Shown here in pieces: positions 44,316 through 58,000 of a stretch of 64,000 bases of DNA. Numbering within the stretch: position 1 is the first letter of the stretch; each line of letters opens with the position of its first letter. The position numbers and the translations under genes were made by a program. The notes beneath the pieces were generated by a model. The model was not told where the DNA came from, did not search any database, and worked only from the letters and a program-made list of their open reading frames with translations. This DNA is from Metarhizium brunneum (Eukaryota > Ascomycota > Sordariomycetes > Hypocreales > Clavicipitaceae), in NCBI RefSeq assembly GCF_013426205.1, contig NC_089422.1:1922001-1986000 (forward strand), given 5' to 3'.

Positions 44316-47300
44316 ATCGTAGGTAGAAAATTCGCCCCTCGTATACTCGTGGGTCGAATGTTGGTGGCAGCTGGTGCTGAGCTTCTCCGAATTTGAAGAA
44401 CCCCCAGGTCACCGTCAAGTTGGTCAGGTTGTCCTGGGGTTCATCGAAGGGGCGTCTGAACGAAACGACTCTATTTTGCCATTCGCAGCCTAGACATTGA
44501 AGTAGTCGCGTAAAGTTCAATGGCGATGGACGATACAAGAAGGATGTTCCAACGCTCTCATAACCAGTTCGTCCTTTATGGTCCTCTTCGTAATCGGCTC
44601 AGTACAGGATTGAAGAATGGGATTCCGAATGGGCGGTAGAGGCGAGGAAGCGCGGGCAGCTTAGTCAAGGGATGCCGTGGAGAGTTGATCGGCAGATGAG
44701 TTGGCGAAGAAGTGAGTGTGGAAGATGAAAGTCCATACAGAAAGTCGGCAGAGCATTCGGAGGGCTGTCACTTGGATCGGGGACATGGGGGATATGGGGC
44801 GAGAGCCACTGGCGCAATCGAGGGACCATTCGATGTGACAGGGGTTGGGCGGAGAATTCAAGACGAGAGACAGAGAGGAGAGACTGGAGAATGCAAGGCC
44901 AGGTGCACTGCTAGCGCGTGGGTGGCAATGGTCGTGAGAAGCCAGCAGCCGTTCACCGTTGTAAATCGGGTGGTGTGGCAACATGAATCTAGATGGTAGA
45001 GTTTGCAGGCTGGTCCAGGGCAGAGACGCAAGTCACCACCGCGTGTGACCCGTAATGGGTACCTCTGGGTACTCCGTACGTAAGGTAGGTCCGGAGTACG
45101 TGATATCAATTGATGTCTGGTACGGTGTTCTCGGTACATCCTCACTCCGTAATCCGCTATTTGTGTGTACACGCCGCTGTCGACTGTTCCGTTCTATTAC
45201 CACTTCTCTCCCTTCGTCCTTGGCGCACCAGAATTTTGCAAATAAATGTACCCCGTGATGCAATGCAATCAATGATACCAGGCCGGGAGCATAGTCCAGA
45301 GCAAACGAGTAGCCACTGCGTACTTGGCCGACTGGGGGCTGTACCCAAAAAGCCAGACACAAAAGTGGGTTGGCATTAGACTCGATTTCTCGCTCCCCGC
45401 TCCCCTGTGCGAGCTTGACAAGATTTTGCTCTTCAAGGGCAGCTTGTGCTGGGCATGGCCATGCCCTGACCAGCTTGATTGGCCCGTCACCTGAGACCAC
45501 AGGTGCAGCTCAGTACGGTACGGAGTACGGAGTACAAGCCAGGCTTCTGACTGGATCCCAGGGACACGCACGCGGGTATCGCTGGTGGATTCTCCCCCAA
45601 GGGAGGAGGAATGCAGCAGGGCACAGGAGCCATCCGAGTGAGTCAAAAGACGCATCAGTTCCCTGTCCCCAATTTCCACCGTTTCAACCCACGGACGGCT
45701 CACAAAGTGATGGTCATTTCTCAGCCGGCTCATCATAATCAACATGACCGGCTCGCAGAGACATCTGAAGCCCGCAGGACCGAGATGGGAATAACGGTTG
45801 TTGAAAACGACTTCGTATTGTTGCGCCATGGCACAATAGACGCGGTTTTCGGGCATGTGAGCCTCCCGTCCCGTGCTTGAAGGAAATCAAGCTTGCCAAA
45901 AGAGTCCATCCCCGGCATCCCGGCGCCCCCTTCGCCGGGGCGGGACCATCCACCAAGGCCATTGCTGAGTTAGACGCCTTGGGCTGTCTGACATCCACCC
46001 ATCCTAGTAACTGGTAAGTACGGAGTAGGCATTCGGGTGCTTCCAATGATGTGGCGACCAGTGAGTATTCTTGTATGTATATAGACATCCCGGAGCTAGT
46101 AAACGGATACTAAAAAGGTACTCCGTAGTCGCGCAAACAATTTTCAAACGGACGTGTCTAAACACCGCGCACACCGTGTCTTGCTTCCAAACTAATGCCA
46201 CTGAGAATAGACACTGCAGGTGTCAAGAATGCAAGTGGCGCTGTTTTAGTGTCACATCGCGACGTGGAGGTACGAAATCATACGGACAAAACGTTTTTTC
46301 GTGCCTGGGCACCTGTTAACGGATAAAGTTGAAGCCAGTAAAAATGACTCTATTCAAGCTTGGCTCCTATGAAAGGCAGGTTGACCAATGCGTTTCACTC
46401 CATCTTGCATTCTTGTGGGTGGAGATATGACCTGCCCGTCGTAGAAGGCGGTGCGACAGCGAGCTGCCACCTTGGGGTAGCAAAGTTCAATTACGTGCCA
46501 TGTGTACGTATGGCTTTGGCACCTGCTCCGTAATCTCTTAAATCTCCGTAGAAGATACGTCCATGATGCAGCGGTTGTGTCGTTTTCTTGACGGACTGAC
46601 TGGGCAAGATGGTCAAGACATAGATATCGGCCGTCATCTCTTGTATGTAGCGCGCGGTCCGTTTTGGCGTCCGTGGAGCCAAGCCTGTTATTGTGTACTC
46701 CGTACAGATTGACATGCTACGGAGTAGAACAAGTGTCAGTTCCCAGTTATCCTCCACATGCCGTATGGTAGGTGGTAGATGGCGCCTTATCCTTAGCTGT
46801 CGTCATCTTCTGGTATCAAAGCTTCACTAGCTCGATGCTAGGCAAGATCTGTCCCAAGAACATGTATCGGCCTGGCCGAGGCTGTCTGCTGCCAAGCCAG
46901 CATTGAATACTCCGTATTGTGATACTAGTACTAAGCGGCGGATGGACAAAAGGCCAGACTCTGTTTTCTCCCGGGGTCAAATTAATGAGTCTTAGTCATT
47001 GGTTATTAGATCAGGCCAGCCTGGACGATGTATCCATGTCGAACCACATCCCTTTGAAGAAAATAAATTGGGCGAGGCATTCCCAGGATGCTTTCCATCA
47101 CAACTTGTGAGAAACGTCGCAAACTTGCCGTTGGAGCGCAGAAGTTATGAGACATCGGTAAATGGCTATGGCTAACTGAGCCAGATGTGCTTCTTTTTTT
47201 CGTTTTGTAGGGCAATGGATGAATCCTGATTCAGGGCCAACGCTGAAGCGATTTTGTCCCTTCGTTGGTCAGCAATGTCTCAGGGCCAAGTATTGAGGGA

Positions 47301-50300
47301 GCTGAAAGCACCTGAAATGGGTTAATATTGGTGCTATGTCTTCTATCGATCGATATGTCATTCTCAAAGAAAGGTTGGCGATTCACCGTGCGCATTCGCA
47401 CGAGGCTTGTTGACCGCCAGAAAAAACACGAATATCATCCACAGAGTTCAGATCCAAGGATGAACCGCATTCCTGACCGCCTACCCTGCCTTCAACAATA
47501 GTCCGTCACTGCGAGTCCTGTGTGAATGAATATGGAACTCACTCGTATCTGGGCAGAGCCAGTGCATTGGAGACGAAATATGCATGTCAAGGTCGGCTGA
47601 AATACAAAGCAGATACGCGGGGTCTCGACAGCTTCGCACACCTCGTGAGTATCCATCCACCTTTGTCAAGATGGCAGGCACGAGCAGGCCAGCCAACGTT
47701 ACCTGCCTGCCAAGATGGAAATCTCCACAGCCTGGCTCCGTAGTTATGCCATTTTGTACGAGTTGCTGACTCCGTACGTCAAAAATTTTCGTCTCTTCTG
47801 GTTCGCCATCCTCCACCGTGCCGACAACGGTCACCTTCAAAGCCCTCTCCGCGCATGTACCTCGAGTCTATGGCACAATCGTTGTCGACTGTCTACAACA
47901 CGTAGTCAGTCGGTCCATGGCCCAGGAAATCAACGCCCCATCGCCGAGCTGGGCCCTGGTCGCTCGACTGGTGTGCCCCGCCCCCATTATGCAGCCACAT
48001 GGCCTCCTATCCACCACCACGCTGCCATGGTCTATGCCTTCAATCTAGATCTGGAAGGCAAGGCGACAGAATCGAGAAGGTCGATAACTACGGAGTTCAC
48101 ATCGCGCCAATCAGTCATGCACAACAACACAAACTGCCGCCTTTTTATGCACGCTGCAAGATGCTTGCGCTATCGATGAACTGCTTGTACGGCCGGAACT
48201 GCCCTTCGAAAGAGCTTGCCACTGCAGAACTCTCGTCACCTGTCCCTCCGAATGTAAGCGTGGCACGGGGAAGTGGATCGCAAGCCTCCAGAAAACGCAA
48301 CCTCTATTACACATCCGGCTTTTAGGCTGACTTGCGACATTTCAGTATATCTTTCGCAAGTGTATTGCCGAGACTAGCAGGATAATTACACGGAGAATCC
48401 CCCGCACACATACTGAGTGCTCTGCTCCATAACCAGCTCTCATCAAGCAGTTACGGTTGGCCCTTGTCCAGCAACATATCACGTCTCGTCTCGCCTAGCC
48501 TCTAGCGTTTCGAACACGGCAGTTGCAAGTTCTGCGAAAACCACACGCCTTCGTTAATGGTTCGATTTCGTAACAATAAAACCTGATACATACAAATTTG
48601 AGTTCCCTGGGGATTGATGGAGGCGTTCATGCGCGGGACTATAATATCAACCCTAACCCAAGCAGTTTGTTCCGAAAAGGCAAGTGTTTAGTTTCAGGCA
48701 AGGTGCTGAATGTGGTACAAGGAACCAGACATCAGACATCAGACATCAGGCCTGGCCAGGCAAGGATCAGGGTTATGGCCGTCATCTCAAACTGACAGCC
48801 CCTTCCCAAGTACAGAGCACTCCGACCGAGTACGTTTCAAGCAATTAGAAGGAGACTATCACAGCACCCAGCTGAAGGCTTGAAGGCCATTCAACAATTA
48901 CAAAGAAGAGTATGGAGTATGGTCGATCCCTGGTGCTGTTTCCGAGTGGACTCATCATCAACTGTCATTGGCTCTGCGGCTTTGAAACTTCTAGACCAAT
49001 GCATGTTTGAGATCGGCAACATACGAAAACGATCTCGCTGGTCTTTCTTTCTTTCCCGATAACGATGCCATAAGTATCGTATAAGAATCTCAGTGATGAA
49101 TCAAGATACCTCGGGTATAGGATCTACTGTTGCCTGGAGTCAATTCTGTCAACACTTAATGGTGGGTTGCTTGGCAAGGCTATCGCCTCCGATAAGCTTC
49201 CGAAAACCTGCCGTGGCTGTGGCATAGGGTAAGGGGGCTCGTACGTCAATAGTCGGAGTGTCACACACTTTCGCCTCTTTGGGGTCGGGTTTTTTATGTG
49301 AGGGTAGGGAAGACGTAACCTGGCAAATGCAGGCTAGGCAAATGACGAGAGAAGAAGAAAAAGAGGTCGTCTACAACTTCACGGCAAGCGGCTCGGGGCC
49401 TCAAGCCATGTTGTGTCGTTGCGCCACATCCGCAGTTCGGCAGGTCTAGTTTTTTTCTGGAATATGTCTATCATGTGCGGAGTACCAATCAGGTAACTTT
49501 TCTTCTTGTTTTATACCCGTCACCGTGCTACACGAACAGAGATATGCAGTCTCAGCTGACACCATACGGCGAACGGAGTACGGATTTCGGAGTGGACTTG
49601 TAGAGTACACAGTCATAAGTCGCCAACAGACGGACCATCCGTCATATTCGGCATTGTCGCTTTGGCATTTATGCTCAGCACAGGAAAGATCAACTCGTTA
49701 CATTCAAACCAGAACGCTACGACTTTGACATTGGCAAAGTCTCAGGTGGCCACCCTTCCGAGTGGCATCAACGTTCGAGTATGGCTCCCAGAATATTGTG
49801 TGCTGCCATGAAAAAAAATGACACTTGACTGGACAGCACCTCTACAGAAAGGGAAGTCAGCGGCTCCAGTCATTCAACACAGTTTAGGTCACAAAGTTGC
49901 ATCGGCTCATCGGCCGCGCGACAATATCCGGTTGTTGTTCCACTGAAGGAAGGTTCCACCACTTCAATGCCGCCAATCACTCAAATCTGACAGCATCACT
50001 CGGCATCCGCTTGGCATTGCACCCCATGTATGACGTGCTAAGTCGGTTTAATAGCACTCCGTACGGAGTATACATATGAATGGGAAGCAAATAAAGCACT
50101 CCACATCTTCAAGCAGAACATCAGGCGCCGATAACACGTGTTCGTGTTAGTGATTCACCTGGAGTCCCGTACCGACGACAGGCTCTTGAATGGGTTTCGC
50201 CAAGTGAAAACGTCCCAAAGAGAAAAATAATCTCGTTTAACATGTCCTAGACTGGACTGGCTCCAAAAAATTTCAAAGCCAAGGCGGACGGCTCGACGGC

Positions 50301-51699
50301 CTAGAACTCAAGAACAGTGAGTGAAACCGTCCGAGACTCATTCGCAAGCAAGCACTACCTGGCTTTAAACATGCAATCAATCTTCCTCCCCACAGACCGG
50401 GGACCGGGGACCGGGATCTACGTTTAGCTGGGAGCACAGGCTCCAAGTTCTCTCGGGCAGCCGACGGCACCACGGCCCACATGCCAGCGAAAAGATGTCA
50501 AACTCATTTGCCAGGACTGTCGTATTGTCAGAGGAGAGCGAGCCCTGGAATCTCTTCAACCAAATATACCGAGTACGCCGTAACGCTGCACGTCTTGGGG
50601 AAAATGTGGCGTCAATCCACGATATGCCGTCCGGACGGCGATTGATGTCTGTGGTGAGGAGCAAACGACTGATGAGGCCAAGACAGCGAAAAAGCGACGA
50701 TGGCCGACTCGACTCGACTCGGGCAGCCAAGACTCTTGCGGGCTCTGCCGACCCGTAGACTTGCAAAATCAGCCCGTCAGCCCGTTATCAGCCAATGCTC
50801 AGGCCCAGGCCGCCACCTCAGAGCCACTCGCTGACGTTTGATGGAAGCGCCCCTGTGCCGTTCTGGCAGTTCGCCCGAACCCATGTCCGAATTTGTTAGC
50901 TGGCCATGGACCAGCCCCTCAGCTGCACCAAGCGGGCTTCGAGCTGTGGATGTTGCGTTCCACTGAAGACGCACGCTATGCCGCAACTCGCTCACTTGGA
51001 CTAGCCACGAGTCACCGGCGTGGCAACAGCAAGTCGGGCTGGTCGTCTCGTACGGCGAGAGCGCTTCGTTGCCGACTGATAAGTGGACTATGGAGTCCTT
51101 GGTCGAGGAGGCGAGCCATGCCGCCCGCGCCGACTCTACTTCACGTGTCTTTGCATCAGCTGGGGGCCCCTGGTTCAATGCTTGGGATTATTGAACCGTT
51201 ATTCCCACTTGCTTGAGCTATTTGAGCCACCCACGTACGCGAGTTGGCGAGGCCCGTCGGCTGGTCCTCCGTTGCCCTTGTCAGTCTTTTCAGTCGAGAG
51301 TCCCGCTTGCTTCCAAGACACGCTTCCCCCAACTTCTCTTTTAATTTCCAATTGTCTCTCCATTTCTTGTCGGTGTTGCTTTTGCAACGATTTTCCTTCG
51401 TAATTGCTAAACAGACAGGCTCGGGTCTTGTTAGGAATCTACCTGGCGAGCGGTTGCCTATCCGAGCTAATCGACCGTCTACTTGCTACCACCGACTCAC
51501 ACCAAACGGTTAGATTGGCTTTTGGAGGGGACAAGACCATTTCATGGTTGGCAGTCATGCGAGGATACCATCTCCGATTGTCGGGGCTGATTCATAGGTG
51601 ATGTCTCATTGATCGACATTGCGACTGGAACTCTCTATCGTGGCGCACGCGGTGTCTTGGGGACGCGGTGGTTATTCAGTCCTTCAGTTCTCCATCAAA
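44316..51699. other. 7.4-kb gene-poor stretch
   Basis: The longest stretch without a supportable gene. The part nearest 44315 is the promoter of the pepsin-fold gene. At least a dozen copies of TACTCCGTA or its complement occur between 45069 and 50070. Overlapping frames at 45033-45856, 46491-46757, 47481-48179 and 51083-51513 lack domains, signal peptides and consistent splice sites. One AACCCTAACCC telomere-like scrap lies at 48650-48660. Part of this may be long regulatory DNA of the surface-protein gene at 51700. Confidence 0.5.
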
Positions 51700-54005
51700 A
51701 TGAAGTTCGGCAAGAAAGCGCTGCTGGGCTCCTCTTTCTTCTTCCCATGCTTTGTCTATGCAGGGACTGGAGCGGGTATGTTCGGTTGGGACCAGATACT
51801 GGCGCCTTCACATGGCGTCTTACCCTCGTGTATAGAACTTCAACTAATAGCGATGGTCATGTTTCAGACGTCTCAAACCGCCCTCAATATCCGCGTGGAG
51901 TGCTCAATGCTACGATTATTATTAGTTCCGAGCAAAGCTTACAACGACCTTCATCAGACCCCGCTACAGCATCACCATCATCGATAAGCCACCTTATAAC
52001 CGCAGCCTCATCCTCATCAACTACGACTGCATCATCACAAGGTAGCTCGAATGACTCTGTATCACTTGACCTGCCTTCACGGCAGGACCCATCATCAAAA
52101 CCTACTGATTCATGGCCATCGGAATTAAGCACTCTGAAGACCAGATCAAGGATCCGCCCACAAGTATCCTCCAATTCTTCAGCTTTGCCATCAACATCAA
52201 GTCTGAGCAACCCCATCGCATCAGCCACAGCACCAAACTCTTCCACAAGCGATGGACCCTTCTCTACGTCGCAAGAGAGACCTTCTGGAAAGACGTCATC
52301 TGGTAAGCATGGAAGCACGAACAATGGTACAGAAAGTCTGGTTCCCTCGAGAACGAAGAATGGGCATCCACCATGGTCTACGCATGCATCCAATCACACC
52401 ATCACTGGGACGGGGACTCGACCTTGGTCAACACATCGCAACCGTGCCAAAGCCCAGACAACAGTCACGATGGAATGTCCAATAGGTTTCGACGATTGCT
52501 ATGTAGTTGGCGAGCCAAAATCTGCGGATGAACATGTCTCAACTTCAACAATCACGAGGAAATGTACCCTGTTGTGTGACGAAGAGGAGCCAATGACGAT
52601 TTACTCGATTGTTCACACTAAGACGGTGACTTTTTATGGCAATAGAACTGACTATACACCACCATACTCCACGATCAAGACCCCAGTATACTGTTTGGAA
52701 TTTGAAGAATCACCAGCGTCTTCAACGGCAGAGGGAGATTTTCCTGAAGTTACCCAAGTCGCAGCAGGAACCACAACGGATTTTTTCAGGTCCCTTACGC
52801 CATTCATACGGCCAAAAGTCACCTTTATCACGACAGACAAAAACCCCTCGGTCGTGTTCCCTTCTGACCCTCCACCCAATTACAGCGCAACTTGGTCTGA
52901 TCCATACCCAAATCCGATAATACACAAATCTGTGCCACCTGAGGGCGATCAGGGCGATCAGGGCGATCAAGGCGATCAGGGTGATCAGGGCAGTCTAGGC
53001 CGCCAGGGCGGCCTGGGACGGACGCCTGAGGGGAACAATCAGCCGCGACCCACGTTTAATGTCACAGCAAAGGGGAACGAGGTCATCATAAACAGCGAGA
53101 TATATAGTTCGCTAAAACCCGACCAGACCACGACCGTCAGCGTTGATGGGGGCAAGTTTACGATTTATCCCACAGCCATTGTTGGCTTAGGGGGCACTGT
53201 TGCGAAACCACCCCCTTCCCCGACTAAATTTGGCGTCCCGTCGCCGACGAACGGCACTGTCGGCGGACTAGACGTGTCCTTGTCTGGCTCACAGGTTGCC
53301 ATTGGCGGCGTTACGATGACCATGCCGCCCCATGGCACGACGACGAATATACAGGGACAAAGCGTGACAATCAGCGCCAACCAAATTATAGTCGGAACAA
53401 GGTCATTCAAGTTCAATCCAGTCCAAGCACAGCCTGAATCCGAAGTTGTAGTTGCGGGGGGCGAAATGCTCACAGTTGCGGGTAAAAGCGTCGTAGTTGT
53501 GCATTCAAAAACAATCACGTACGGACCCGATACACCGATCACTACAGAAGTTGTTGAGGGCGACACGGTCACGATTGGTCCGTCAGGCGTTCGTGTGCAT
53601 GGCCTTGTGCTAGGCGGCTTCCAAGCCAACGAGACGGACACGAAATACGAGATCATCGGCGGAGCGACCATAACCAAGATTGCCCCTTCCGTCGCCATCA
53701 TCAATGGCGACACGTTCACCGTCGGGCCCGGCTCCCATCTCACAACCACGGTGATTGCCGGCCAAGAATTCACACTCGGCCCCATGGGCGTCATTGTGTC
53801 AACCATAACCCTATCGTACCCATTTGGTTCGACCGTCGTCACCACCATCGCACCGACGGGTACCTGGCTCAATACGCTTCCCATAGAGACAAGTCGTTCC
53901 CCCAAGGACGACGATGATGACAGTATGGGCCCTTCTATACGACCAAGCCTGTCCTGTGCGGGCGTGGCACTTTGCATAGCGATTGGCGTTTTAGTATTTG
54001 CATAA
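51700..54005 (+). CDS. GPI-anchored cell-surface protein with Ser/Thr-rich stalk and repeats
   Basis: Exons 51700-51775 and 51868-54005 (92-base intron) give 737 residues. The signal peptide MKFGKKALLGSSFFFPCFVY is followed by AGTGADVSN. Residues about 45-230 are Ser/Thr/Asn-rich and likely heavily O-glycosylated. A cysteine-containing block (VTMECPIGFDDCYVVGE, RKCTLLCDEEE, PVYCLEFEE) follows. Then comes a perfect five-unit Gly-Asp-Gln repeat. The C-terminal third has recurring units such as VTIGPSGVRVHGLVLGG, FTVGPGSHLTTTVIAGQEF and FTLGPMGVIVS. The tail has small residues before SLSCAGVALCIAIGVLVFA, a GPI-anchor signal. An adhesin-like wall role is inferred. The frame is open upstream to 51609, but only 51700 gives a signal peptide and a phased intron. 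Confidence 0.8.
52944..52988 (+). repeat. Five tandem 9-base units coding Gly-Asp-Gln
   Basis: Unit GGCGATCAG repeated five times with silent third-base changes (CAA, GGT). It lies inside the surface-protein gene and would vary in length in frame. Confidence 0.85.
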
Positions 54006-55056
54006 ACTTGATGATTTTGGTTTTATTTCTTTTTCGAATATACGGTCAGGAAGACCCATTTGAACTGGTGGATCGACATGAATCAAACCATGATGATGAA
54101 TTGGGACGGTATTTTGCATTTTCTCCTCCTATCTTTTATCCAACCTCAGCCCGTATCTTCTTTTTCGGCGTTTAAATACAAACGACAATACTGGAAAGGT
54201 GCATCGGAGATGGCCCGTCTCCCTCTTGGGCCATTGGACTGGTTTGGTCTATGTATGAATAATTCTGGACGGCTATGAGCCTGTACCTCTAATATATCAA
54301 CCAAGTACACCAGGTACTCGGGTTGCTTGTCATTTCTGAAAAGGACTTGCGCTGAGACAACAATGAGCCGTGCACGCATCTCGCCCGTGTCCTGACTCCT
54401 GAGACAAGCATCCCGTCAGTCTGAGCCGCAACGCGCCCCTCAAACAGTTGTACATACATATAAAGGGGGCGCCACGGGACCAACGTAATTGGAGTGTAAC
54501 TGCCGTTCACTCATGTAAACCGCGGCATCGGCCCCAAAATATGCCCAGCCGGGCCGGGCACAGCGCCATCCAAGGTCTTGATTCTATATTCTTGACACGC
54601 GCGGCGGCGACTTTCCTCTCACCGCGCCCAGTTGAGACTGTACGCCATCCACCATGGCCATTTCTTGAACGCGTGTTTCACCCTGCGGGCATGCGATTCT
54701 GTACAGTTGCCTTTCCGCCATTCCCATCCAGGCACGCAGTGTCATGGACCTGCGGCACTTTTGATTTTCGAGCCAGCGGGGCTGAATCAATTCCCTTGGC
54801 GGTGTTCTGCTCTGAAAAAGGGGCGCCGTACTATTTTTAAAATTGACGTCGGGGTTCGCCCGTCCAGTACTCCGAGAGACTGGTATTCCCCGCGTGTAGT
54901 ATGCAGCACATCAATGCATAGCATGAAATATCCCGGCCGCAGACACAAGCATATCAAATGGAATCAACGTCGTAGAGCGGAAAACAACAACTGTAAATTT
55001 AAACAAAGCTGCCAATGTTGAATTAAGCACCATGCGTTGAATCAAGCCATATCCAT
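54006..55056. other. Intergenic, convergent ends
   Basis: About 1 kb between the surface-protein gene and the F-box gene. No supported frame. AT-rich 3' flanks at both sides. Confidence 0.45.
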
Positions 55057-58000
55057 CTACTGCCTACTAATGCCCTTCCCCTTCCCAACACCCTCCGTAT
55101 CAAGGGGTGGGAATTCACTCCCGACATGCACACCTAGTCCTACCTCCTGCTGCTCCTGCATACTTAGACTCATTGCCAAGGCAAGATCTTCGTCTTCAGT
55201 GTTTAAATTGGATCGACTCCCGTTGACGGGGGTGTGACTCGTTGGTCCGGGCGAAGTAGATGTCGAACGAGACCCCTTGGCTTTCTTGGTCTTGACTCTG
55301 ATTTGGATAGGAAAGTGGGCATCGCTAGAAGAATTACCACGCGGAGATTGACCGAGATCATTTACGCCTTCCAGCAGCGAGAGCCGAATCGCTTGCTGGA
55401 TTTGCTGCTCGAATTCGCTCTCATCATTGTCGGTCACGCTGGCCATGGGAGGGCTCACATCCGTGACGCTGGGGTCCGGAGTGATGATGTCGACCGTGGT
55501 TTCGCTAATGGATGATGCTGTATCTAGACTTGCGTCAGCGGCAGAGTCGCTAGCTCGACGCTGTTCTTCCTGGAGGTAGGCCTCCTCGGAGACCATTTCC
55601 GCGTATCGAAGGGCCTCCTCTTCGGTGAGGTCGCCTAGAGCGCCAACACCAAAGCGTTTACGGAGGTGCGCCTGCTCGCGGGCGCGGGCTTCATTTTCAC
55701 GACGGAGCTCTCTTTCCTCTGCGGCAATGTACCCCGAGACCGTGCCACCAAGTCTGCGGCTGGCAATGCGTCCGTGGATATCGGAGTGTCTGGCTCGACG
55801 CTTCCGGCCTGTCGGGTGACTTGCTGAGCTGTATGTCCAGTACCGAAGAAATGCGCCAAAGGACACAACGCCCCGCAGAACCGTTGGGTCTGGATCTAGG
55901 TAGATGGCACCGACTGCCGAATAGTCTCCCTCCCGAAGCGTTGGGTTCATGGTCATCATGTGGCGCGGCACACGGCCATTGGATCGCGCATTGAGAGTTC
56001 GGATAGGCTCAAAAGTCGATGCAAGGGGATCCCAGGCTTGCACGAGGCCATCACTTCCTCCGTGAACCAAGTACAACGCTGACGCTGCAAGGCACGAAAT
56101 TTTGGGAGAATCCGTGTGTAAAACACGCAGAGGCTGTGCCGCTTGGTGTCCGACTTCATCGCGAGCATTCCATACCGTGATAATTCCAGTGTCAGTGCCA
56201 ATGGCCAGGAGACGGGCCCGACGCCCCGGAATCTCTGTAACAGCCTGCTCAGCCTTCTCCACTGATGTCTTAGTGGGGGTAGTCGTAGTTGCAGTGAAAA
56301 CTCCAGGTGCAGCAGTAGATTCTCCTGCTACGTGCAAGGGGTCCTCGCCGAGCGTGAGAAGAGAGAGACTCGAGCAGTCTAAACTGCTAGCGGTGATATT
56401 GACTGCCTGTTGGCCGCCCTTGAGCGCAAAAGCAGTACAGTCCCAGTCGTGCAGGTTGGCTATAGACTCACGCAACGGCGACATGGGCGTCGGGGGAGGC
56501 GGGTGCGGCGATTGAGGTTCCGGGGTTGCACAATCCATTGCCGTAGTCATTTCCGTCGATCCAAAGAGCGATGGTCGTGGTCTGATCTGTGCGGTTGCTG
56601 TAGAATCGCCTCGTTTTGGAACATTCTGTTCATGCTGCACTACGGGCGAAGCCAGTGACCGGCAGTACCGCAGGACTCGAGCTGGTGTTTGCTCAGCAAG
56701 TCCGCAGTCAATCACGAAAATGCCTTCTCCGGCCCCTTTGCCATCATCGCCGGCAAAATCAACCTCGAGCCTTCGTCTCATATCCCAGCCCTCGCATACC
56801 TTGCGAAAGTGAGAAGGCTTGTAGCGAAGGTACTTTTCGATTTCGCGAGCTTCAGCTGCGAGTTGCTCTTTGCTAAGGATCATGTCATTTGATGGTGAGC
56901 GTGGTGTATAGGCTCCTCGTACCACGTTCTTGTCCAACTCATCCGGTCTGGCAGTGCGCCTAGTCGACTCTACCAGGTGCCAGTATGCTGTCCTACCTGC
57001 AAGCCATGCATGTCTAATGACATCGTTTCCCTTGCCGCGACTGAGTGTAGTCACGGGGCTCTCTGTCAAATAGTAGACTTCGCCTAAAGCATTAAGAGCT
57101 ACAGCCCAGACTCTGAACGACAACTTTCGCTTCACACTATAATTATCATCAACCTTGAGTGAAATGATTGGCACGCCGGGGCTGAGAACCCATCGGGCTG
57201 TCATGTCGCCATTGACGTATCGTGGACCATTAGGATCGCTTCCAAGTGAGTAGGCAGTGACAACGCCCAAGGCAGAACCCGTCAACATACCGCACATAGA
57301 CTGGGTGGCGGCTGGGACGGCCGGCGACTTTGCAATCCACAAACTGCAAATGGCATCCGACATTTCTGGAATCTTGGGTACATCTGGGTACGTGTCAACT
57401 ACTCCAGTGTCACCACCAAGGTAGCGACCACAGGACTCATTGATGCCTCGAAAGTGAGCGCGACCGCCTGGGAAACCTTCGCCAGCTATAACACCATACG
57501 GTTGACTGACATCCATGACATTGGGGACAGCGACAGGTCCGTCTCCGAGACCATAGGGAACAAGATTGGGCACCACTTCTTCCAACTGAGCAGCCGAGAA
57601 TGGGTCCTCAAGGCCCCATTTCTCAATCTTGCCACTTGTCGGATCGCCCATGGTAGCAACACCAAGATCACCAGCTCCCTGGATGGCGCGCGGGGGCCGC
57701 TTACCGCTGGAGAAGACGGCGTGAAGATTGGTAACCAGCCATGGGAGCTTTGAATTGTATGTCAGGACAGCACTCCTACGCTTGGAAGATTTGTTTGCTC
57801 CTCCGGAAGCACCAATACCACCGGAGCTACTTCCAGGCTTGCCTCGTGCCAAACTTCTCATCAGCCGAGTTCGAAACAGGTACTCGCTCCGCCAAGTGGC
57901 CAGAGGGGTTAGGCGGCCAAAGTAGCGTATGTCAGATCGCACGACATCAGAGGTCGACCCGGCCCAGAGATCGGCAGTTCTTTTCGCAGATGTTGTATCC

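Noticed and set aside
45033..45856. 155- and 195-codon minus-strand frames
   Set aside because: They overlap each other in different frames, contain the TACTCCGTA repeat word and show no domain or signal peptide.
47481..48179. Opposed frames of 119 and 154 codons
   Set aside because: A few protein-like stretches were seen on each strand but no consistent splice model or family could be built.
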